This document shows, piece by piece, positions 54,409 to 61,465 of a stretch of 64,000 bases of DNA; positions within the stretch are counted from its first letter, which is position 1, and each line of letters starts with the position of its first letter. The notes under the pieces are model-generated. The model worked only from the letters and a program-made list of their open reading frames with translations, was not told the origin of the DNA and did no database searches. The position numbers and the translations under genes are program-made. This DNA is from a virus, in IMG/VR virus record IMGVR_UViG_3300044980_000010, positions 1-64,000 of that record. One strand, given 5' to 3'.

Positions 54409-55110
54409 TTACTGCTTGTTACATCCAAACGGGAAGTTGGTCATCAGTTCGTCGAACGCTGTGACTGCACCTTCCTTGAACTCTTCCAGTGTGCCGTTGT
54501 TTTCGAGGATGATGCTCCAGTCCTCAGGCGACGTGTCTGCAAGAGCCGTTTCCGAGGCATGCGTACTTGGCGGAAGGCCATCGCGCTGCACAAGGACAGT
54601 TTCTCCGTACTGCTTCACAAACGCCATCTCGTTCGGAAAGCGCATATCCGTGATTAAAGCAATCTGCGGCTTCTCCAGTTCGATGCGCTGGGCCAGTTGC
54701 CGCACCCAGTAGTCTGTGTCGATGCTGCGACGATACTCGGTGCCCCACCATTGGAGCAAAGGCCGCTGTTTGCCGAGAGGGTATTGTTCATTGAATTCTG
54801 GATTCTCATCCAGCACTACCCATTCCGGCAGTTCAATCAAGTTCTCATTCGCCTGCACAAAGTGCGTAGGGCGATTTGCAACAAGAAGACTGAACGCGCC
54901 ACCTGCTCTCGCAAGGGCACCGTCCACTTCTTTACGCAGTGCGTCTGCAAAGGAGTACTTGCGGATGTCGTAACGATCCACAGTGTTGAGCGTAAGACCT
55001 AAACCATCCACTGAGTACGTCAAACCGCGCTGCTTAATGATCTCGGCAACGGCTGTGTCCTTTCCGCTTCTCGCTCTGTAGCCGAACCCAAATACTACCG
55101 AATCTATCAC
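54409..55110 (-). CDS. Deoxynucleoside monophosphate kinase
   Basis: A 233-aa P-loop kinase: GYRARSGKDTA at the N-terminus, RKYSFADALRKEV and LLQWWGTEYRR in the middle, DMRFPNE near the C-terminus; these are the motifs of the T4 gp1/T5-type dNMP kinase family. It would raise dNMPs, including those from host DNA, to dNDPs. It overlaps the HNH gene by four bases. Confidence 0.87.
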   Translation of the reverse strand: MIDSVVFGFGYRARSGKDTAVAEIIKQRGLTYSVDGLGLTLNTVDRYDIRKYSFADALRKEVDGALARAGGAFSLLVANRPTHFVQANENLIELPEWVVLDENPEFNEQYPLGKQRPLLQWWGTEYRRSIDTDYWVRQLAQRIELEKPQIALITDMRFPNEMAFVKQYGETVLVQRDGLPPSTHASETALADTSPEDWSIILENNGTLEEFKEGAVTAFDELMTNFPFGCNKQ

Positions 55111-55566
55111 TGAGTCTTCCTCCGTTTATGTGGGCAGTAGCCGTATAGACCGCGTGCCGAGTTGCAATTGTGACACAACACACGGAAACCTTTTGGGTAA
55201 CCGTTGCGTTTTAACCAGAACAAAAACTTAGAACCATAAGCATTGAGTTTCTTTCTATGCTTGTTGCCGCCTTTAATGTGGTCGAAGCACAGGAACTCAT
55301 ACCTTGGCTCACCACAGCACTTGCATTTATTTCCATAGTGTTTAAGAACCTCTGTTCTTATCCTACGGAGATATTTTGCATCATAGTGTGGATGGCGTTT
55401 ACGAAAGCGAGCACGCTTGGCTACTAGTTTCTTCCTGTTCTTTTCCCAGTACTTCTTTTGGGCTTTTGCCATTGCTTTGGGGTGGAGTTTCTTCCACGCT
55501 CGCATATACGCATTGATTCGTGCTTTGTTCTTCTTGCGATATTTTAAGGTATGCCTTGCGGCTCAC
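55107..55566 (-). pseudogene. HNH endonuclease gene with a one-base frameshift near its start
   Basis: The C-terminal 132 residues (ATG at 55505) hold a full HNH core: CKCCGEPRYEFLCFDHIKGG and LCHNCNSARG. A GTG at 55566, overlapping the preceding stop in the usual GTGA, opens MSRKAYLK; then, one base out of frame after an AAAA run (55545-55542), the frame YRKKNKARINAY joins the downstream sequence. The full-length gene is thus broken by one extra A, unless frameshifting restores it or the ATG at 55505 suffices. Confidence 0.7.
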
Positions 55567-55736
55567 CGCAGTGTAACCTTTCCAAGCCGCTTCATCTCGG
55601 CGTTGAGTTGGTCTTTCGTTAAGCCGTAGTTGCCGGACTTGAACAATGCCACGCCGGGGACCACGACCTCTCCCAGTCCGTACGTATAGGCTACGTCGGA
55701 CTGGGTGCGGATGATGTATTCCTGTTGTTCGCTCAT
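55563..55736 (-). CDS. Hypothetical small protein
   Basis: A 57-aa ORF coupled by ATGA to the A1-like gene (GGAGAG upstream). Beta-rich centre (YTYGLGEVVVPGVALFKSG) and a C-terminal helix. T5 A1 acts with small partner A2; whether this protein plays that part is unknown. Confidence 0.6.
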   Translation of the reverse strand: MSEQQEYIIRTQSDVAYTYGLGEVVVPGVALFKSGNYGLTKDQLNAEMKRLGKVTLR

Positions 55737-57367
55737 GCTCTCCATTTGCCGTTCTTCATAGTAACCACTGTGCGCTGCCCGTTTGGGTACTGAATCACGT
55801 GACTCCACGACCAGCTTGAAGGCCCCATCGTATAGTCCCAGTCCTGTGTCAGCTTTGTGGAAGTTCCCGCCACGAAAAGTCCGTGATAGATTCCTGCTGC
55901 ATGGGTGTGGGCTGTGGTAGCTTTCTTTCCTATTTTTGAAAGACTTGCTGGGTTGCCGAACATACCGTTCGGACCAAGATGGCCATGACAGCCTAACTCT
56001 ACTTCACCCACTGTGAAGGACTCATCAGGCAGCAAGAACGCTACTGCTCCCGGCTTCATTCCCGCTTCCTTCTCCATCACAAACTTCACGAGGTTCACGT
56101 TCTTAGCGGACTTCATCTTCTTCAGTTCTTTGAACATGAAGGTCTGCATACGTAAGAACACTTCGGTGTTTGGTGGATCGACGCGGTAGTCGTACTCTTG
56201 CAACCATGCCTTCAACCACGCACGGTCGTGATTCGCGTCTGGGGCGACGGTCTTGCACCATGGACGAAGATACTGCTCAAGAACTTCTCTCGTGCGCTTG
56301 AACTCTTCCTCCACCCTGTGCAACCCACGCAGCCAGACAGTGAACTTCTCGTGGATGGCTTTGTGCTTCCGGTTGTGTCTGTTGAAGCCTGCCCCTTCAA
56401 AAAGATCATGGAGGAACTGGTACTCAGGTCTGAGTGCGTCCAACATTTGCACAGATGCTTCTACCACTGCGGGGTGTGACATTGTTGCGTGCAGATCACC
56501 CCAAGTGATCGCAGAGACTCGGGCATCAGTTGCCACGACTTCTCCGTCTTTGATGCGAACATTCAAGTCTTGAATCTCTTTGCCGTTTTTCCTTGCGGCG
56601 ACTTGTCGCACCCACCAGTTGCCGTCTGCATCGACCTCTACAACGAGGCACGCATAGCGGTGATGGTGTTCAGCTTTGATTCCCAGTTTCTTTTGCAGGT
56701 AGTTCATCAGTGTGACTGCGCCCGTCGTGTAGATCATCTTCACTGGAGTTCCCGGCATGGTTGCAATGGACCGCATCTCAATCTTCGTGTGAGGGAAGAT
56801 AATGCTTGATGCGCCTTCATAGGTCTCCAGACCTGAGATCGGGTTGTCTTCCGTAGGAAGGATGTTCATGTTGCCACACCACTTCAACCCCGGTGCCAAC
56901 TCCCGGCGTGCGTCACTGATGTAAGGCTTGATCGCTGGGTCAAACCACAGTTCATCCTCGTACGGCCTCTTCGTGCCGTTCTTGACGGCCAAGTTTCCAA
57001 AGTTGTTCTGGTTGTACGAGAAGGTTCCCACCAGAATCTTTGCGTCGTAATACTTCGACAAGGCCAAGACGTTTTTCCAAAAATCTTCATGGACAAACGT
57101 GTTGTTCTGAGCAGAGGTCAGAATGTATCTCTTCACTCCCCCAGAGTTCGGTAACGTTTCTTTGATTTCAGCCGCACGTTGCTTACCGCCTGCAATGGGC
57201 TTTTTGATGCCCAGCTTTTGGAGGTGGTGCCACACAGTGCTGCGAGCCAGCCCTGCGGCTCTCGCAATCTCCGGCACTTTGCCAGCATACCGATCATACA
57301 GTTCGGCCACCTTCTTGCGTTGTTCCTCGCCGTGCTGCTGGTGCTTACTCTTCTTTTCCTGCTTCAT
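55733..57367 (-). CDS. T5 A1-like DNA transfer protein with N-terminal HTH
   Basis: A 544-aa protein. Residues 10-60 form a helix-turn-helix (VPEIARAAGLARSTVWHHLQ). The rest resembles the phage T5 pre-early protein A1: KRYILTSAQNNTFVHEDF, AKILVGTFSYNQ, and later His-rich metal-site-like segments (LGCHGHLGPNG, TAHTHAAGIYHG). T5 A1 is needed for host DNA degradation and second-step DNA transfer. ATG at 57367 has AAGGA; a GTG at 57394 would sit on the transcript start of the promoter at 57401-57429. Confidence 0.75.
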   Translation of the reverse strand: MKQEKKSKHQQHGEEQRKKVAELYDRYAGKVPEIARAAGLARSTVWHHLQKLGIKKPIAGGKQRAAEIKETLPNSGGVKRYILTSAQNNTFVHEDFWKNVLALSKYYDAKILVGTFSYNQNNFGNLAVKNGTKRPYEDELWFDPAIKPYISDARRELAPGLKWCGNMNILPTEDNPISGLETYEGASSIIFPHTKIEMRSIATMPGTPVKMIYTTGAVTLMNYLQKKLGIKAEHHHRYACLVVEVDADGNWWVRQVAARKNGKEIQDLNVRIKDGEVVATDARVSAITWGDLHATMSHPAVVEASVQMLDALRPEYQFLHDLFEGAGFNRHNRKHKAIHEKFTVWLRGLHRVEEEFKRTREVLEQYLRPWCKTVAPDANHDRAWLKAWLQEYDYRVDPPNTEVFLRMQTFMFKELKKMKSAKNVNLVKFVMEKEAGMKPGAVAFLLPDESFTVGEVELGCHGHLGPNGMFGNPASLSKIGKKATTAHTHAAGIYHGLFVAGTSTKLTQDWDYTMGPSSWSWSHVIQYPNGQRTVVTMKNGKWRA

Positions 57368-57400
57368 CGCGTCCTTAAAGTTGAGATATGCCACGTGTTG

Positions 57401-57429
57401 AGTATACCACGACTCGTGTTGGGTGTCAA
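57401..57429 (-). promoter_or_regulatory. Strong sigma70-type promoter of the A1-like gene
   Basis: Minus strand: TTGACA (57429-57424), 17-base spacer ending TCGTGG, TATACT (57406-57401). It gives the A1-like gene direct early expression by host polymerase. Confidence 0.92.
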
Positions 57430-57433
57430 CGCC

Positions 57434-57766
57434 TTATTTCTTAGCTGTGCGGCGTCTGCGGATTGGCTGAACCATTGCTGCTTTCAAGTACCCTGTCTGT
57501 TCGGCAAGGTCTAACCGTACTCCGTCTAGGGCCGCTACGGTCTTTCCCAGCAGTTCTATCTGTTGCACTCCCTGCGATTGCAGCGTTGTGAGGCAGTTGG
57601 TACGCTGCTGCACCAGTTCGGCGTGAATAGAGGCTTGTTCAGTTTTCATGTTATCCCATTCCTTACGAACCTTCCTCACAGGCCACAGAAGAATAGCCAT
57701 AGTAGCTCCCACCAAAATACTTACGGCTACCTTGTTCAACATTTGCAATAATTCTGGATTAAGCAT
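57434..57766 (-). CDS. Membrane protein with coiled coil
   Basis: A 110-aa ORF in a TAATG overlap with the gene upstream (ATG at 57781 is an in-frame alternative). Residues 12-30 (VAVSILVGATMAILLWPV) form a transmembrane helix, followed by a coiled coil and a basic tail. Could be a holin-like or spanin-like protein. Confidence 0.6.
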   Translation of the reverse strand: MLNPELLQMLNKVAVSILVGATMAILLWPVRKVRKEWDNMKTEQASIHAELVQQRTNCLTTLQSQGVQQIELLGKTVAALDGVRLDLAEQTGYLKAAMVQPIRRRRTAKK

Positions 57767-58155
57767 TAGATTTGTGTCCATGGCACATCTGTTCCCGGTA
57801 GCAATCCTCCCGTAACATCTACGAAGGCTTCCAACTGGTTTCGCAAGGCAATGACATTCGTCTGTTGTGTAGTAAGAGGGGTTCCTGTTATGGTGCCCCC
57901 ACCTGACTGCGTGCCATACGTGTAGCTCCATGCCCCGGTAGAGAGGTTGAACTGCACTGTAAGAGTGTAGCCATTTGCCAAAGCAGCAGGGCCTTGATTA
58001 AGGGAGTTGCCCACCAACGCTGTGCCTATTTTGTAGGTAACCGTCAGTGCTCTTGATTGAAAATCATACAGACAGCTTGTGGCTGCTCCTATCGTGTCTG
58101 TTTCTGTAACCCCATTGATTGTGAAAGATACTGGAGTAGTCAATGTTATACTCAT
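57766..58155 (-). CDS. Hypothetical virion-associated protein
   Basis: A 129-aa Thr/Gly-rich beta protein (SITLTTPVSFTINGVTETD, YTLTVQFNLSTGAWSYTYG). It directly follows the tail-fibre-like gene and shares a base with it, so it is probably a fibre-associated or chaperone protein. Confidence 0.6.
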   Translation of the reverse strand: MSITLTTPVSFTINGVTETDTIGAATSCLYDFQSRALTVTYKIGTALVGNSLNQGPAALANGYTLTVQFNLSTGAWSYTYGTQSGGGTITGTPLTTQQTNVIALRNQLEAFVDVTGGLLPGTDVPWTQI

Positions 58156-60002
58156 TACAGGGCCTCACATTTCAAGTGTGCTGAAAAGGTTGCTGTACCA
58201 ACTGTGCCTGTTAAAGCGATGGCGTATTGAATAGCAACACCTGTCTTTGCGTAAATGATGATTTCACCATTCAACGTTGAAGTGGTTGTGTTACCGCTGT
58301 TGCTTGTTGCCGATGCGCCTGCCTGCGTTGCTAACTGCATCACATCCGATTGTGCCACCGAATCGTCACCGTCAGTATATGTAATAGTGATTGGACCTAA
58401 AACCGGACTGGTCCCCGTGTGGGTGATCTTCAGCCTCGTTGATATACGAAACATTCCTGTAACGGTCGGAGTGTAAAGCGTGGTTGCCGAGATAGCCGCA
58501 ACCTGTCCTGTCAAATCAACCGTTGCCAGTTCAGATGGCACGCCACCTGATACCGTCGCAATGTTGTTGTATTTGGTGATTGTTCCGCTTGCGTTGGCAA
58601 GTGTAATCTTTCCTACGCTACCGACCCCACCTCCAATGGTTACGTCAAAATTACCAGACACACTAGAGCTTGAGAACCTAGCAACTTCGGACCCACCGGA
58701 CACAATGCCTACTTGATTGGTATTTCCTCCACCACCCGGACCAACTCCCCCAGTTCCTCCCGCCCATCCATACACGCCTAGGGTAGCGGGAGAGACGATC
58801 TTAGCAACGCCTATCGATCCGCTGTGCGTGATGTTAAGGCTAGGTACTCCGTTCGTCCCAGCAGCAAGAGAAGAACCTATAGACCAAGTATCTTGTGCTG
58901 ACGCTGAACCGTTCCAGTACTGACTTCCCAATTCTATTAGGGGAGATGCGTTGGTAGTCCCTGAGGTAGCGACTGTTGTGTTGTTCCACAGCCAAATTGC
59001 ATTTGAAGTTTGATTAAAAGTGGTAGTGAAAGCTGCATTCGATAAGGTTAGGTTGGCTCCGGCGTTGCCTAAAGCTGACCATAATACAGAACCCGATGGA
59101 GGTGTAGGTGTAGTTCCTGCAATATCTGCATAGTTTACCTGCGCCCATGCTGGAGCAGCAGATATTGTACCATTCCCTGTTTGACTAAGGTACATCTTTG
59201 TAGCTGTGGTGTTACCTGCCAAACGCGCTGTAGCAGGTGTTGCGTTTTCATAAATTATGTCGCCCAGCGTTGTCAGCAAAGAGGTAGCTATGTAAGGAAG
59301 CGTTGGCACATCTGCCGCCACCAGTGATCTGTAAGCTGGCGCTCCAGTGCCGCTTGTAGGCCCTGCCAACACAGAGTTCTGCGCTGCGTTACTCAAAGAA
59401 AAAGACAACGCAGGAGTCGTAGCAGATGTAGCTACAGATGTTGTGAACAAGGGGCTAAGGCTGCCTGCACTGAACGATGTAACGGTCCCTGATCCAAAAC
59501 CTGAAATAGCTGAGGCAAGAACTACCGCCCCAGTGCCAGTTACTCCGTTTGACAAGTCTGAGGCTGATGGTTGAGTTTGTGTAAACACCCCAGTGCTGGA
59601 AGTGTACGATGTTAAGAATTGGTGGGATACGGCTGCAATCGTCACAGGAAGCTGCGGAGTACCTGATATGTCGCTGTACGCTGGTTGCGAAGCTGTGAAC
59701 ATCCCTGTAGTGGAATCATAGCTGCTTAACCAGTTTGAGGTCACCTCTGCTTTTGTGATTGGCAACTGGGGCGTACCGCTTATCTGAGCGTAGGAATAGT
59801 CACCAATCTGCGCTATGACTGCTCCGGTGCGTCCGAATACTGAGGTAACTGCCCCACCGCCTGTTCCTATAGCTGCATCCGCTAGTACAAAGTTCTCTGC
59901 AATTATAGGGTCCATACCTATGATTGTAAACCCTACGTTTAGTGTTTTTGGGTTTGAACTTTGAACGTAGTATGATGGTAGTCCATCGTAGCCTTGTGGC
60001 AT
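58155..60002 (-). CDS. Tail fibre-like protein
   Basis: A 615-aa Gly/Ser/Thr/Ala-rich protein. The N-terminus has GAVTSVFGRTGAVIAQIGDY and repeats of YSYAQISGTPQLP / YSDISGTPQLPVT, a pattern common in tail fibres and collar proteins. Later repeats are beta-helical in character. It likely contributes to host binding. It is at the gene-order position of late structural genes. Confidence 0.75.
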   Translation of the reverse strand: MPQGYDGLPSYYVQSSNPKTLNVGFTIIGMDPIIAENFVLADAAIGTGGGAVTSVFGRTGAVIAQIGDYSYAQISGTPQLPITKAEVTSNWLSSYDSTTGMFTASQPAYSDISGTPQLPVTIAAVSHQFLTSYTSSTGVFTQTQPSASDLSNGVTGTGAVVLASAISGFGSGTVTSFSAGSLSPLFTTSVATSATTPALSFSLSNAAQNSVLAGPTSGTGAPAYRSLVAADVPTLPYIATSLLTTLGDIIYENATPATARLAGNTTATKMYLSQTGNGTISAAPAWAQVNYADIAGTTPTPPSGSVLWSALGNAGANLTLSNAAFTTTFNQTSNAIWLWNNTTVATSGTTNASPLIELGSQYWNGSASAQDTWSIGSSLAAGTNGVPSLNITHSGSIGVAKIVSPATLGVYGWAGGTGGVGPGGGGNTNQVGIVSGGSEVARFSSSSVSGNFDVTIGGGVGSVGKITLANASGTITKYNNIATVSGGVPSELATVDLTGQVAAISATTLYTPTVTGMFRISTRLKITHTGTSPVLGPITITYTDGDDSVAQSDVMQLATQAGASATSNSGNTTTSTLNGEIIIYAKTGVAIQYAIALTGTVGTATFSAHLKCEAL

Positions 60003-60007
60003 AGTAT

Positions 60008-60568
60008 TTAACCTCTGGTTGCTTGCCGGAGAATCTGCTTCAAGTGGTCCGACATCAATGGTGTGTCCGGCGTGTTGCCATCGGTGCCTTGTACGGCTTC
60101 GCCGGGGTTAGCGGCGTTGAGAGGTGGCACTGGGTGCTCCACGTTGATCTCTGTGGTGCTAGAAGGTTCAGACGGTGGGGCCGTAGCCGCGCTCTGCATT
60201 GCCTTCTTGTGCTGCTCTTCAATGAACTCTTGTTTGTTGATCTCATCGACCAACCACTGCAACTTTGATTCTTGCAGTTTGCGTGCCTCTTCGGCTGCGG
60301 CCAGAGAGTTTTCCAAAGCGATACGCGCTCTGGTTACTTCCTGAGCACGCTCTTGAGCCTCGGCTTCTTCTTTGGCCTTCTTGGCTTCACGCTTCTTCTC
60401 TGCCTCTTGGTACTCTGCCAGCCGTTGCTGGCGTTCAGCTTCCGCGAGTTGTGCGCGTTCGGCCACTTCTTTGCTGAACTGCTCTGCTTGCTCTTTGCGC
60501 TGCTTGTCGAGTGCTTCGATGCGCTCTGAAAGCTGGCGCTGTAGTTCCTCTACGTTCACGTTTTCCAC
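60008..60568 (-). CDS. Coiled-coil protein
   Basis: A 186-aa protein: residues 5-125 form one long Glu/Lys/Ala coiled coil, the C-terminus is Pro/Thr rich. It lies between tail genes; a tail-fibre or assembly scaffold is possible (inference). Confidence 0.65.
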   Translation of the reverse strand: MENVNVEELQRQLSERIEALDKQRKEQAEQFSKEVAERAQLAEAERQQRLAEYQEAEKKREAKKAKEEAEAQERAQEVTRARIALENSLAAAEEARKLQESKLQWLVDEINKQEFIEEQHKKAMQSAATAPPSEPSSTTEINVEHPVPPLNAANPGEAVQGTDGNTPDTPLMSDHLKQILRQATRG

Positions 60569-60594
60569 ACTGAGTCTCCTGAGTTAAATGTCTA

Positions 60595-60611
60595 CCCCGG
60601 CTGTGACGGGG
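60595..60611 (-). terminator. Weak hairpin between tail genes
   Basis: CCCCG/CGGGG with a 7-base loop, between the genes at 60008 and 60641. There is no long T-run, so termination would be weak. Confidence 0.35.
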
Positions 60612-60640
60612 CTTGCTAGGAGTTTCACCTAATACCGAGA

Positions 60641-61393
60641 TTAAATCTCGATCTTTCCTATTGCCAGACCTGAACCAATGATCGAAGTGAACTTGAATCG
60701 CAAGAAGCGATAGTTCACAATGTTTGCTCCACCGGGGTTCGATGTGATCGTGCCGGGGGTTGCACTGGGGGCAATGTTGTCAGAGCCAGTCTGGAACGTT
60801 TCGCTGGTGCCTGCACCAGTGACTGCTGAGAACGTGTGGATGGTCTTGTACTCGCTGTCCACGTCGAAGTCCGATCCTTGCAGAACGGCTACGATGCCTG
60901 ACAGGCTTCCACCTGAAGGCAGGTTCAATGTCGCAGTGAGGGACTTTCCTTCTTGCATCTCTGGGTTGTTGAACGGGATCGCAACCGGGACGGATGCGTA
61001 CGAAGAACCAGAGACCGTTTCTCCAACTTCTGGCTGAGGGATGAATACCTGTCCGCCGTCTGGAGTCGAAGACTGAGTGGTGCTGGCGATGGTGTAGGTA
61101 ACGGTGCAAATGCCAGCGTCCGTGGTAGACACAACGGTGATGGAGGCGTTTGTGACGTTGAAGTTCGCGCTGTTAGCGCAACCCACAACTGTGATCAGGG
61201 CACCAGTGACTGGCACGTTGCCAGACACAATGCGGAACACCAGAGTTCCAGTCGTGGTAGCCGCGCTGTTGCTCTGGACATACCCTAGAGTTGGTCCGGT
61301 CTTGTCGTTCCAGCTTCCCAGCAGGTACGACGGGGTTCCGGCTACAGCCAACTGAGGAGATGGCTTGAATGGTGATGCAATGTACTGAGACAT
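60641..61393 (-). CDS. Virion structural protein, beta-rich
   Basis: A 250-aa Thr/Ser/Gly/Val-rich protein with Ig-like or adhesin-like strands (TGTLVFRIVSGNVPVTGALI, GICTVTYTIASTT). No signal or membrane segment. Probably a head decoration or tail protein. Confidence 0.65.
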   Translation of the reverse strand: MSQYIASPFKPSPQLAVAGTPSYLLGSWNDKTGPTLGYVQSNSAATTTGTLVFRIVSGNVPVTGALITVVGCANSANFNVTNASITVVSTTDAGICTVTYTIASTTQSSTPDGGQVFIPQPEVGETVSGSSYASVPVAIPFNNPEMQEGKSLTATLNLPSGGSLSGIVAVLQGSDFDVDSEYKTIHTFSAVTGAGTSETFQTGSDNIAPSATPGTITSNPGGANIVNYRFLRFKFTSIIGSGLAIGKIEI

Positions 61394-61439
61394 TTGTGTT
61401 GATTCCTTCCGACCGATTCTACGGTCTCATTCACGTTGT

Positions 61440-61459
61440 GGGGCTGGGTGAGCAGCCCC
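61440..61459. terminator. GC-rich hairpin after the large virion gene
   Basis: GGGGCTG-GGTGAG-CAGCCCC (7 bp) lies between the stop at 61466 and the next gene. No T-run follows leftward, so it may only slow polymerase or protect RNA. Confidence 0.4.
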
Positions 61460-61465
61460 TTGCGG

